Assembly: GCF_002878395.1 (NCBI RefSeq)
Contig: NC_061111.1
Coordinates: forward strand, 25,050,571 to 25,114,570
Direction: 5' to 3'
From: Capsicum annuum
Lineage: Eukaryota > Streptophyta > Magnoliopsida > Solanales > Solanaceae
DNA length: 64,000 bases
The translations under genes and the position numbers were made by a program. Shown here piece after piece: positions 34,300 to 45,621 of this stretch (positions are counted from its first letter, which is position 1; the number at the start of each line of letters is the position of its first letter). The notes beneath the pieces were generated by a model. That model did no database searches and had not been told where the DNA came from. It saw only the letters and a list, made by a program, of their open reading frames with translations.

Positions 34300-35350
34300 G
34301 AACTTAATAATGAAAGCTTACATGCTTTTCTCACATTAATAAGTAGAGACATGAAAAATTGACTTTAATAATATAAAGGAAGAAAACAAATTTTGCGAAT
34401 ATCTTTTTAAGACTTATACTTGTGTTTTTACTAGTATAAAACTAGGTACAACATATTCAACTTATAGTAAAAAGTACATATATCAAACTAACAAACTCTA
34501 AAATAATCACCGGATCTCGTAATTTAACATGATATATTTTGTTTCTCAAATTTAAAAAGTTATAAACTCAGCACCATAAACAAAGTAAATAACCTTTAAA
34601 TACTTTAATTGAAAAAATCAAAAGAATGTTTCAAGAATGTCAATCCTATATTATTGTTAGCAAGTTATAAAGAAGAGATGTTTTAACATGTGTTTTAAAA
34701 GTTCAAAACTGATACATTTACGTTTATGAATAATGCAATAGATAAAGCTAATTTCAAATTTCACGATTAAGAAAATAACCAATTCATAAAGTTCTTTCAT
34801 TCCATGCCTTAGATCAAATGACATTCATTTCTTAAATAAAGAAAAATTAATCTTAATGATTATTAAATAGAAAAGAGCAAGAAAAATTCAAAGGCACAAA
34901 AATGAAGCTTCTTTTAATTTTATGGGTTCTGAATTTTAAAATAATGTCTTTAATTATCAATAATTTGATACTAAATTTAATACAACTAAACAATTAGCGA
35001 ATTTCTTAACCCGAATATATTATATCTAATTTTAGAAGATGCATAATATCTTTAGTATCATTAAAATATTTCTTGAAACGCTCAAAAAATTAAAAATATT
35101 AAAGCAAAAGTCTTTTTAAGAGAGTTCAAATAATTGACAACAACACCATATATAGAAGTTTGGATTCCATAAACTAAAATGCAAGGTCTTGTTTTCAAGA
35201 AAATAAAGATACAATGGTACAAATCAAGAATTCAAAAAAAAAAAAAACGTGAATTCTATAGAACAAAAAAATGAAAATTTTATCAACAAACTAAAATTCA
35301 TCATTCAATATACTAAAAAACACGATCAAATTATTATAAGGAATAACCCG
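34300..35350. other. A+T-rich sequence without recognised gene
   Basis: Stops occur in all frames. I see no terminal repeats and no transposon protein similarity. The bases directly after the element C LTR (GAACT) would be its target duplication, but the partner end is lost. Confidence 0.5.
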
Positions 35351-35351
35351 C

Positions 35352-35468
35352 AAAGAGAAAGACAAGAAACATAAGGCCAAGAAGGAGAAAAGAGTTGAAT
35401 GTGAACATATAATATAATACATATCTTCACATTCAACTCTTGTCTCGTTCTAGACATTGTGTTTCTCT
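35352..35468. repeat. Imperfect hairpin with perfect 15-bp stem core
   Basis: AGAGTTGAATGTGAA (35391-35405) is exactly inverted at 35426-35440. Outside it, AAAGAGAAAGACAAG faces GTTTCTCTTTC with gaps. One arm resembles 37875-37925 (AGAGACAAGAAGCG, GGAGAGGAGTTGAATATGAA). It may be a small MITE or hairpin remnant. Confidence 0.5.
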
Positions 35469-35495
35469 TTCTATATCTATCTATCTATCGATCTA

Positions 35496-35998
35496 TTCAG
35501 GGACAAACCCACATGGAGTCGATAGGGTTCACCTGAACCCCCTCAGTTGAAAAATTATCTTGTTTGCATTGAGTCAAATTTACAGTTTATGTATATATTT
35601 TAAATATTGAACCCCCTCAGCACAAAAGTAGTGAGTAGTGCAATGGTTGTTGGGGTGGGGGGAAGGTTTTTAGATATCTCCTAAGACTTGAGATCGAATC
35701 TTGCTGGATCAATTGAGTTATCTTAATAAGATGTGCTATCTACTAATGTTACCCCGTAATCACATCACGTACTAATTTATGGGTTTCAATAAAATATTAA
35801 ATTAATATATAATAGTAATTCAATTAATAAATCAATTTCAAAATAAATAATATTATATATTTTATCAACTTTTTAATTTAAATTAAAATTATTAAATTTT
35901 AGTTCGCTTATATATGGTCAGATCCATTCATATAAAATTCGACCCGTTAATTTGTCAATACTATAAATATGCTTAATCTTTCTCGAACTCCCTGAATG
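35496..35998. mobile_element. hAT-like MITE relic with possible nested SINE
   Basis: The ends read TTCAGGGACAAACCC and, inverted, ATTCAGGGAGTTCGAG. GAACCCCCTCAG occurs twice near the left end. Between them, 35636-35646 (TAGTGCAATGG) and 35690-35700 (GAGATCGAATC) resemble RNA polymerase III A and B boxes about 45 bp apart. No target duplication was found for either. The assignment is tentative. Confidence 0.3.
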
Positions 35999-35999
35999 G

Positions 36000-38275
36000 A
36001 ATTCTTGTAAGCACAAAAATTTATCTAAAAATTCCATATATACACAAAGTAACTTTACCTTATTACATAAAATACCATATTGGAAAACAAATTACAAAAA
36101 TTCCAAATTATTTGCTTAAATCCCACTTTTCTTACTTTCTCTCTCTTCCTTCTTATACATCCCAAATAACTCCATATTTTCCTCCTAAAATCTTGCTACC
36201 TTATCTCTCCAATTATTTATCTGCATTAAACCTCCTTATTATCTCCCCTCGCCCACAAATTCCGATCTACAATAATCTGTCTTCAAAAAAAATCTTCTCC
36301 ATTTTCTCCATTCACAATCAACAAAATCTTTTTCGTCCAAAATTATCTTTTCTTCGTCCAAAATAGATAAAATCTTCTCCATTTCATCAAAAATCAGAAA
36401 AAAGAACTGCAATTTTATCCAATATATGCTTCTCTGAATTCAGGAATATATGCTTCTCTGAATTTCATCAAAAATGAATTAAGTTGAATCTTCTCCATTT
36501 AATGGTCGTGTATTGTTATTCCCGTTGTTGGTTTTGTTCTTGGTTCTTTTGATTATGAAAAATCCAATTTCGTAGAGAACCGTCCGAAGAACCGAAATGA
36601 TCCAGTAACAGTGAAGAAATTGAGGAAAGTTGTCGGTTCAAGTTCAAACAAGAAAGCTCCAAAATCGTCAAAAAAAGGTTGATAATTCTAGACGACCACA
36701 TCTGTCGAAGGTTTAGTTATCATTAAAATATGTATTAGCAACACTATTCAATGTATAAGATTTCATTATACAGTTGTTAAGATTATATAGTGAATTGTAT
36801 AAGGTGTTTGTATACATGTAAAATAGTATTAGATTATTTTTATTACTTGTATAAGATTTACACATACATATGAAACTGTTGTATGAGATTATCTTTTATT
36901 TGTTTTGGCAATATGATTCTATGTATAAGATTTCATTATACATGTATTAATACTACATTATTAATTGTAAAAGGTTTACACATGCATGTTTAATAATGTT
37001 CTAAAATTTGGTAACCTTATACATGAAACTACATTGTATGAAGATATTGTAACATTGAATTGGTTGATCCATACAAACGCTTCACTACATGTATATTACT
37101 ATAGCATAAAACATTACAATGATAGCTGCAAAAGAAAAATTTCTCACAAAAATATTGTATGATGATATAGATATCCTGTCAAAATATTTCATCATACATA
37201 AGTCTATATGTATAATGAGTCATTATATATTAGTATACCAGATTTTTACACATTTTATAATGTATAGGAACAAGCAATACAATAGTAATGACATTAACCG
37301 CAATAACACATTAAAAAATGAACTTTTTTAAAATCTATAACAATTAAATTTTCCATATTTATTCAACGTATAATATAAGACAATACATATCAGAAAAAAA
37401 CGTAACAACAATAATACGACAACTACAATTTCTATTAAAATATGTATTAGCAGCACTATTCTATGTTCATATTAATTTTTCTGAGAACTAAAGAAAGCAT
37501 TAGAAGATGTTTTTTTTTTTTTCCATTGAACGCAATTCAACAAAGAAGAATATTTAATGTGATGTTTAACATATTTTTCAAATTTAAATTTCAGTTACTA
37601 TATTTCATAATACACCACTAAATATTGAGTAATTAATGATATGAATTAAGGAACAGATTGATATTATTAGATTTGTCGCTTTAACATACATTCTAGCAAT
37701 GTATGAGGGTTGACCAGATGTATAAGTATCTTTCTCAAAATCGGGAGAGAGAAAGATTGAAGAGATTTTATGTAATTACTTTCACTTATTAAGGGATTTA
37801 TATAGTTTATACAAAATTTATTATACAGATTCATTTAGAAAACCTTATAAATCATTTTGAGGAATTACATGAAAAAAAAGAGAGACAAGAAGCGTAATAC
37901 CTAAAAGGAGAGGAGTTGAATATGAAGAAATATACGTGCACATCTAACTTTAAAATGATGCATTTAGTAAGTAATATTATTTTTCTAAAATATCTATTTA
38001 ACTCATAATAAAATAATTTATAAACACAAATATTTATGCCTTGTTTTAAACTATAAAATTCATAAATCTTTTTTCTTTTATATGGAGGGAGTATAACTTG
38101 CATCTTTAGTCACATTTTTGTCTTTCTAAAACTCTTTTATTCACCAATTCCAAGAACTCCTTTAAGATTCCCTTTTCACTAATCTCTAAACTTACATTTA
38201 GTCAATGTTTGTGATCAACATGTTTAGCCAGTCTATTATCCTACTTTGATAACTTCAAAATGTGTCATCTAGATA
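36000..38275. other. A+T-rich region, tandem words, no gene
   Basis: The open frames at 36112-36366 and 37119-37331 are low-complexity and have no motifs. A unit of roughly 176 bp containing ATGTATAAGATTTCATTATAC occurs at about 36735 and 36911. AAAATATGTATTAGCA(A/G)CACTATTC occurs near 36726 and 37438. A GGAGGGAGTA word at 38084-38093 recalls a Stowaway-type terminus, but no partner was found. Confidence 0.45.
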
Positions 38276-38772
38276 TAAAGATAAGGGAAAAGACTTAAAT
38301 ATGCTACTGAATTATCAGAAATGATTTATTTATGCCATCCGTTAAAAATTAGGCTCATTTATGTCATCGCCGTTATAAAACTGACTCATCCATGTCATTA
38401 TTTTTTAACAGTCAATTTTTAAAAACAGCCTTACCACGTTGCAGCTTATTAGAAGGTCATGTCATTTTTTATTTCAAAAAAAAATTAATTTTCTTTTTAA
38501 TTTTTTTTGATCCATTAAAAAGAATCCACCCAATTTTTTGATCCATTAAAAATTAATTTGATCTATGCTTTTAAAATTTGATTAATTTTTCATGATCAAA
38601 CAAATATTTAAAGAATTTTTTTAAAAAATCTACTACTAAAATTTTTAACCAAACGCTATTCTAATTAAGCATATAGTATGTCTTAGCATACATGAAATAT
38701 TTTGTCAGTCGAATGTAAGTAGCTTTTTAGTTTTTTATTTTTTTATTAAGAATAGAATGGCATCATCAGCAT

Positions 38773-38986
38773 CAGGGGTGGCTGAAGCAAATTTATTGTC
38801 TAAGGCAAAAATCAAACGGAGGCCTTCCTTTTTATTTTTTTGTATAAAATATTTCTTTTTTCTATAAATAGTATTTAATATATTTCTTAAATTTTGTAAT
38901 TTATTATTACTAAACAAAAGTAGGCCCCTCAAATTTTGGGGTCTTAGGCGACCACCTTTTCTCCTAAAGGGTTGAGCCGCCCCCTG
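38773..38986. mobile_element. hAT-like MITE nested in foldback element
   Basis: 214 bp with ends CAGGGGTGGCTGAAG and, inverted, CAGGGGGCGGCTCAA, flanked by ATCAGCAT and ATCATCAT (8 bp, one difference). CAGGGGYGG ends with 8-bp duplications are typical of non-autonomous hAT elements. There is no coding capacity. Confidence 0.7.
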
Positions 38987-39240
38987 ATCATCATTCAACA
39001 TTTGTACGTAACACTTTATGCATCATCATTTGACATTGCAAAAACAGGAAGGCGACAACATGCCGACATATATAGTATACATAGAGTTGGCAAAATGAGA
39101 AGCTAACTATTAATAATATAATATTAATATTTGATGTTTATATATACCTTCAGTTTCAACTGAAAAATGACAAAAGTTTTAGTTAACGTGAATCTTTTAA
39201 AAAATAAAAATAAATAAAGTGATAAAAAGCGTGGAGTGTA

Positions 39241-39430
39241 TACTCTCTGCGTTCCCTTTTAGTTACTCGCCCGTCAATTAAAATAGCTATTTTATTATAA
39301 CATATTTATTAAATGATGTTTACTATTGTATTTGAAATTAATTTGAAGAAAAAAATAATTAATATTAAAGGTAAAATATGAAAACAATCTTAATATGTCA
39401 AAAATGACAAAAAAAAAAACGAATCGAACG
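39241..39430. mobile_element. Possible Stowaway-like MITE remnant
   Basis: ACTCTCTGCGTTCCCTTTTAG followed by TTACTCGCCCGTCAATT resembles the start of plant Stowaway-type MITEs. The right end (near 39400, GTCAAAAATGACAAAAAA) is only a weak complement. It lies inside the foldback element. Confidence 0.25.
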
Positions 39431-39814
39431 AGAATGTTTTAAGAATATATTCATGAAAAATTAATCAAATTTTAAAAGCATAGATCAAACTAATTTTCAA
39501 TGGATCAAAAAGTTGTGTGGATTCTTTTTAATGGATCAAAAAAAATAATTTTTTTTAAAAATTTTTAAAAAAAATAAAAAATAAAAAATAAAAAAGATGT
39601 GGCCCTCTAATAAGCTGCCACGTGGCAAGACTGTTTCTAAAAACTATCTGTTAAAAAGTAATGGCATGGATGGGTTGGTTTTGTAACGGCGATGGCATGA
39701 ATGAGCCCAACTTTTAACGGATGGCATAAATGAGCCATTTCTGATAGTTCAGTGGCATATTTGAGCCTTTTCCCTAAAGATAAATTCGATAAAGTGATAG
39801 TTAGATTGACTATA

Positions 39815-40190
39815 ATATACGAGGTGAAGTGATGATTCATTAGAAATTCTCATGCTCAATAAATAAATATAATAGAAATAAGAATGCTTAGACGGATGCA
39901 TGAACATACTAGGAGAGACAACATTAAGAATGAAGATATACAAGATAATGTGGAAATAGCTTCGTGATGAACAAGATGTGAGAAGTGATATTGAAATAGT
40001 GCAGACACGTGAAGAAGAGAGGAGCACACAAACCCCGGTGAGGAGTGTAGGAGATTGACGGTGGTAGGTCTGAGGAAAGAGAGTTAAAGCAAGGAAGAAT
40101 TAGGGAGAGGTGATTAGATATGATATGACTTGACACAACTTGAGTTGATATCTCAGAATATGACCCTAAATAAAAAAAGTGAAGGATAAG
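39815..40190 (+). pseudogene. LINE (L1-type) RT C-terminal tail fragment
   Basis: Near 39885 the frame reads RRMHEHTRRDNIKNEDIQDN, matching the conserved end of plant L1 reverse transcriptases. The usual later blocks (a WFGHV-type motif, a region with paired basic residues, then an EDM.LDR-type end) are represented by shifted fragments up to about 40190. Only the 3' end is present, as expected from 5' truncation during target-primed reverse transcription. Confidence 0.6.
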
Positions 40191-40780
40191 AATTAAAATA
40201 GAAGATTAGTGGATAATAAAGTGTTTTCTCTCTTTCTAGTAGCCTTGTTAGTGTTCGAGATAATCTGATAAAGAACTATTATCAAGGCTAAGTACGCTTG
40301 ATTTCACAATAATCAGTGTCTGATTTAGCACTACATTAGATCGTTTACGAGTTTAAATTAAATTGCTATGTTCCAAAGCCCCAAACTTCCATGGCTAGTG
40401 CTCATCATTAATTGATATTATCTTTATTAGTTTTTAAAACAAAAATCAAATATCAAAAAGTTTTTGGCCTATCATAGATGGTGATAAATTGTTCACTAGC
40501 TTAGCAGCCCTCTGGAATTCGACCCGACTCATAGTTGAATAAATTATGTTACGATGACTACATACACTTTTCTTTCTGAGGAGTGAACTTGGACGTCATG
40601 AGAAGCAAAGATAACAAGAAACAATTTTGAGAAAGATAGTTCAAGAGGGTATATTGTAGAGCTAGTTTGTATCCAAAGCTAGAAAAGAACCTCCATAGAC
40701 TATAGATTGTTATCTAGTGTGATGGTTAGAAAGAACCAGGTTCTTACGCTTAAGAACAAGAAGGGAGGCCGAGAGTGGGT
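40191..40780. other. No recognised feature
   Basis: This stretch lies between the LINE tail and the gene-like block. It has no clear repeat boundaries and no substantial open frame on either strand apart from shadows of the block at 40782. Confidence 0.45.
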
Positions 40781-40781
40781 T

Positions 40782-41234
40782 TTATAGCAAATTCCTTGTT
40801 CTACATCTCTGTTTTCGATCAGTCCCAACTTCTTCGTGATGAAAAGAAATCTCTGAAATCTGCTCCTCAAATGGCACAATGTCAAGTCTCCCGCTATTAT
40901 TTCTTGCACTAAATTCAGAGACTGATAGCCGCCTTCCCATCTGTGATGTTGCAATTCTTTCCTCCGCGGACGTTACATCAATCTGTTGCTTCAAGAACGG
41001 AGGCGTGGGACAGAAACTCATTACAGGTGAAGAGAAATGAGTAAATTCTTCTTTCCATCATGAGCACTCTTCTGACTTCAAACTCCAACATGCGTCTCCG
41101 GCCAATCTCTTCTGCAATAATCTCCTCTCTAATAAGCTCCTTCTCAATCTCTATTCTAAGTGCCTCACGCATATTGGCGGGTTGGTGTTGGATATGATCT
41201 AGCTTGTTTTCAAACTGAGGCGCCACATAGCCAG
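40782..41234 (-). pseudogene. Possible host gene fragment, Glu/Arg-rich (REEIIAEEI-type) protein
   Basis: On the minus strand an acceptor TTTCAG at about 41235 opens an exon-like frame reading YVAPQFENKLDHIQHQ, then MREALRIEIEKELIREEII, AEEIGRRRMLEFEVRRVLM and MERR. After a frame change, EERIATSQMGRRLSVSEF and IVPFEEQISEI follow to about 40782. The charged helical block resembles a stretch conserved in plant proteins with U1/C2H2-type zinc fingers. The zinc finger itself is not in the window. Two frames are needed, so it is either a pseudogene or contains an unrecognised intron. It could also be a captured gene fragment. Confidence 0.4.
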
Positions 41235-41304
41235 CTGAAACGTGTGATAAACTTTGCAAAGAGAAATAATTTAGCCTCAAAATACAATGTCCACCATAAA
41301 TTGG

Positions 41305-43454
41305 TGTAACACCCCGCATTTTGGGCTAGAATAAAAACCATGATTTCGATGCGTTGATAATCCCGAAGCCATAAATCCTATGCCAATATGGCATGTTAAT
41401 TATTTGCGTAGTATATGAATCCATTCAAGCTTGAATTTAGACCATAGAGGTCCTTCAACTCAAGGACGAGTTGAAACTATTTCGATCAATTAAGTTCTAG
41501 GGGATGTTGTAATTTGTTTCAGCTTTCATCGACCATAAATCTCTGTATATGTCGAATTAGAGAGCCTACTATGTGTCAAATGATAGGTCTTCGAGTTAGC
41601 TTTCCAACGATACCAACTTTGCTAAAATCCGACACCCGAGCAAAAAGTTATGGCCTTTCAAAATAGTAGGCGGCACCTATGTAAGCATAGGCGATAGCAT
41701 AGGCGGCGCCTACGTAAGCATAGGCGATAGCATAGGAGGCGCCTATGTAAACATAGGCGATAGCATAGGCGGCGCCTATGTAAACATAGGTGGCGCCTAT
41801 GTTAACATAGGCGATAGCATAGGCACCGCCTATGTAAGGGTTTCAGGTGACTTAAACACTCCATTTTTGGGGCAAAATGGTCCTTTTCCACCCTTATTTA
41901 GCCATAAACACGAAATTCAGTTCCCAAAGACCCTAAAATACACCTTCATTCATCCAAATTGTTCAAGAACTCTCTCTAGGGTTTCAAACTAAAAACCCAA
42001 ATAATTCAAGATTCAACCATGAGTTTTCAAAATAAATTGAAGATTTGGAATCTCCGCAATGTAGGCTTCAAGAAGCACCTATCATATTCGCATATAGAGG
42101 TACGTAGTGTTATCTCAAAAATCTCATAGGCTTTAAAAATTTATGTTTTCAAATGGGGGTTTTGAAATTACAAATATGATTATGTTTTAAATGTTTTATG
42201 ATATTGATTTTGCCCTTAGGCCTACTCCCAAAGTGATTTGCTATATGATATATGTATATGCATGTATTCTGAAAAGATATTAACTTGAGAGCATGAATGA
42301 TATGAAATTTCCTCTTTTGATGTGAATTTGTTTTAAATGTTCATATGATGTAAATTGTTTGAAAACATCTTGAAGAGCATGACATGAAATGTTTTGAGAA
42401 TTGATATGATTTTGACTTGAAAACGAGAAGGTTATTCATGTTGAATACAATGGTTGAATGAGAAGAATAATGCGATGTTGATGGCTTGCAAGTCGGGTAT
42501 GACGATACCCTACAGAATATGATATGTGATTGAATCAGATGAAATTCAAATGCATTGCTCTTACATGAGATAGGTGGACGCCCGAAGAAGGCGTTTGAGT
42601 GTAAGGACTCATCGCTGGAAAACGTGTTTGCCGACACGGAAATTTGGTACCAGGCTAAGTGATCTTGTGTACTTGACTTTATTTCATTCCCAAATTGGGA
42701 CTATAGGTAGGAGCCTGGGCTAATGTATCTTGGGCACTGCCATTGGGTCGAGACACCATAATTTGTGGTCTTGTGTGTCTCTCCCTCACTTATACTCAAA
42801 TCTCGGTGGCCACCGAGGTTTGAAAGTTGGTGTAAATTATGTAGGGTATTCCACCTAGCTCAGTTGCATTACATTGTTGTTGAGAAACTATTGTATTACG
42901 CCCATGTGTTTTCAAATGATTTGATACGAAATTGCTTTATAATGGCTCTCAACTATATTTTGTAAAAAAAAATATTATGTTTTGTTTTGATATCTCTGTG
43001 TGCCAGTACTTTTGTGCTGACCCCCTCCCCTCTCCAACCTCTCAGGTTCAGAGGCCCAGTCTAGGGGTCAAGAGAATCAGTAGATCATTCAGACAGAGTT
43101 GCAGAGACAAGTGGTGAGCCTTCTATGTTTCGAAAGGTCTTATGTCCTGCAGTCCTTTTATCTTATATTTAGTTTTGGGATCTGCTGGGGGCCTTGTCCC
43201 AGTTTTCAGATAGATATTATTTCAATCAAGTAGTTGAGATTTTGCAGACGGTTTTAGATGTTGATTTAGATTGTGGGACACTATTCTCCATTTTTTCCCA
43301 TATGATTCTTGACCATGTTTCCATTATATTGTGTTTCTTTCGCATTACTTTGATCATATGAATTAGGTGCATGATTACCCGACAGATAGGGGTGTTTCGG
43401 GCCTCCATGGTTCGAAATGCTCGTCACGGCCAGGCCCTGGTTCGGGCCATGACA
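41305..43454 (+). mobile_element. Solo LTR (element H)
   Basis: A 2150-bp sequence running TGTAACACCCCGC to GGGCCATGACA, flanked by a perfect ATTGG duplication (41300-41304 and 43455-43459). It contains no internal coding sequence, primer site or polypurine tract, so it is what remains after recombination between two LTRs. Part of its U3 (TTTCCAACGATACCAACTTT, then AAAATCCGA, then GAGCAAAAAGTTAT) is related to the LTR of element A. The plus orientation is inferred from that similarity and from the TGTAACACCCC start. Confidence 0.85.
41668..41836 (+). repeat. 33-bp palindromic minisatellite in solo LTR
   Basis: Units starting AGGCGGCGCCTATGTAA occur at 41668, 41701, 41734, 41767 (a 21-bp partial unit), 41788 and 41821 (partial). 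Each unit holds GGCGCC and facing CATAGG / CCTATG words, so single units can form a hairpin. It lies in U3. Confidence 0.85.
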
Positions 43455-43730
43455 ATTGGACAAGCAGACACCATTCAATCGAGAGATGTCAGGAACAACA
43501 TAAAAGCCAAACTTGGAAATTCATCTCCGCCAAGTAACTATACTTCATCAACTTCATTTTTGTGTTTGGTTAATGCAGACATAGACAATTCGAGGCTATG
43601 TCTCTTGGAATCTTCAAAAATACCAATAGAAGGCAACAATTTAGATTCAAGGACATTCAACGAATCAATAGTCGATCTTTCCCTTAAATGAACACCATCA
43701 AGAATAAGACATACTTTGGTAAATCATACT
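43455..43730 (-). pseudogene. Exon-like frame on the other side of the solo LTR
   Basis: The minus strand reads LRERSTIDSLNVLESKLLPS, IGIFEDSKRHSLELSMSALT and KHKNEVDEV, then a stop that overlaps a weak GTATAG donor. It would be upstream of the block at 40782-41234 in the pre-insertion sequence. The phase of the possible donor does not fit the acceptor at 41235, so membership of the same gene is unproven. Confidence 0.25.
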
Positions 43731-44387
43731 AGTTAGAAACAAGTAAAAAGGAAACAAGATTAATGAAGGAGGAAAAAAGCAAGTAATTCTCTTCTTAGGA
43801 TATGACAAACATTTTACCAGTTATCTAAAAGTTAAAAACATAAGAAGGGTTGTTATGATCGGACAGAATAAGTAATACCACAAAGTAAAAGAAAACGAAA
43901 AGAAGACACATAGATTTACGTGGAAATCCTTGTGGGAAAAATCACAGGCAGAGGCAGAGGAAATTCACTATGAAGGATGAAGAATACAATGAGGAGAATG
44001 ACTTATTAAAAACATCCAAAACGACCCACTAAATTGCACTTATATAATACGTGCGCACAAATAAATCCTACACCCAAAAACATACAGGTCCTGATCCCTA
44101 CGCTACCACCACAGACCCCATAAAAATCACAAACATGAGTTGCACCGCAAACTTTTCAAGGCCGAATCAACAAAATTCGGATCACAAAATCTAACAAGGG
44201 TTACTCTTAAAAGGTTTTATTGTTTCAAAAGGTAATAACCTTTCCAAACAGATACTTTTTTCTACTAATAAACTGACAAAAATCAAATTTTCCACAAAAA
44301 AATATTTTCTTTTTGATGAAATGCTTAAAGATTTCCCGAAGCCGGCACATTTATCAACTTCCCTGAAAAAAAAGGATCACCCCCTTT
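43731..44387. other. No gene; possible repeat boundary sequence
   Basis: It includes ATTTACGTGGAAATCC followed by GGGAAAAATCAC, a word common in plant repeats, but no complete element can be outlined. Confidence 0.35.
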
Positions 44388-44767
44388 ACTCAATCACTAT
44401 TACATTTCAATATAACAAATTAGACGACAACACTAGCACTACTATCCGCCTCTACAATTAAGTATCATCCAGATTAACGGAAATTTCTCCAAATGTATTT
44501 CGCATAGGCAAATACAGAACGCTAACTAAACAGAAATCCTTTCTATCAATATAGAGTTGTTCATCAGACAGAGAAATAAAAAGAACAAATTCTCAGCTTC
44601 GCCTCTGATTTCTTTCATTGCATTTTTCAATATTAGATTTCTTGAATCACTCACATTACCAACTTCCCCTGAAAAATCACACTCTTTACTCAATAAATAT
44701 TGCTACTCTCCAATAAACAAACCACATGACAACGCTAACACTTCTTTCCGCCTCCTCAATTAATTAT

Positions 44768-44991
44768 GTTTTTTTCTTAGAACTGTGGTGTCCAGACCAG
44801 CTTACACACATCTCGACTAATTCCACGCGATATCTATCACCTCCTACTAGCAACCTATACTGGGTAACTCTATCCACCAAGGCTAGGGTAGATGGTAAGA
44901 AATCACCTGGTGTTTTTTTGTCTCCATTGAGATTTGAACCTGAGACCTCATGGTTCTCACCACTTCATTGACCACTAGCTCACACCCTTGG
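44768..44991 (-). mobile_element. SINE, TS/SolS type, copy 2
   Basis: This copy has the same position and orientation in unit D as copy 1. B box GGTTCAAATCT and GAGAACCATGAGGTCTC are intact. The A box reads GAGCTAGTGGTCA. The T-run at 44768 is the 3' A-tail. Confidence 0.8.
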
Positions 44992-45337
44992 ATACAATTA
45001 ACTACATTCTTATCGAGATTAACCATAAGTCTCCCTAACGTACTCCACATAAGGTAACAAAAAACACAAATAAAACCCAAAATCCCTTCCATCACTATAG
45101 AATTGTCCATTGAATAGAAAATACTGCTAACACTACTCTCCGCCCCTTCAATAATCTACATTTTTCCCCCAAAAAGTTGGTTGGAGGAAGCTGGTTTGTA
45201 ACAACATTAGTCTAACTAGATGGATTTTTATTGTAGGGCGGCTCGACACCAAAGCAGCTGAGACTTGCCAAGCTCAATACTTGGCTTGAAGAGCACAACT
45301 TCTATCCTGTTTGATCCAGCTTTCCTTAAGAGATAAC

Positions 45338-45621
45338 GGTCAAAAACATGCCAAAACTAGCACTCTTTCTTTTTTACGAATTTCACACCCCAACTATCCG
45401 TTGTTGCCTTCTTTTCTAACTAAACATCACCATTTATGTATTAAATCACACCTCAACTATTAGTTGTTCACTTTTCCCTTTTTCAACCTAAACAAAGGTG
45501 ATCGTTCAAGTAGAAAAATGGAACAACTGATAGTTGATAGTACGGGTAGAAAGAAAAAGAATAACCGATAGTTGGGGATGTGAAACTCGCGAAAAAGTTA
45601 TATTTCGGATGTGTTTTTAAC
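45338..45621. mobile_element. Foldback MITE in unit D, copy 2
   Basis: It starts GGTCAAAAACATG and ends GATGTGTTTTTAAC. It lies at the same site as copy 1, but part of the right half (the ATACATAGATGGTGATAG segment) is missing or diverged. Confidence 0.6.

Larger units (their letters stand above)
38284..39774. mobile_element. Foldback element with ~320-bp inverted arms
   Basis: The left arm (38284-38605) and right arm (39450-39774) are inverted copies. Both contain AGGGAAAAG at the tip, TATCAGAAATG, CGTTAAAA, a CCACGT-type segment, and paired GATCCATTAAAAAGAATCCAC / GTGGATTC blocks. The 8-bp direct repeat TAAAGATA flanks it (38276-38283 and 39775-39782). The interior is non-coding and holds a nested hAT-like MITE. 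The 8-bp duplication suggests hAT-type mobilisation, although long arms are also common in MULE-type foldbacks. Confidence 0.75.

Noticed and set aside
36112..36366. 84-codon ORF as a small protein gene
   Set aside because: Low-complexity A+T-rich sequence (Pro, Ser, Leu, Ile) with no promoter, conserved motif or second copy to support it.
41668..41836. CRISPR-like array
   Set aside because: Units are contiguous 33-bp tandem repeats without unique spacers, inside a plant solo LTR.
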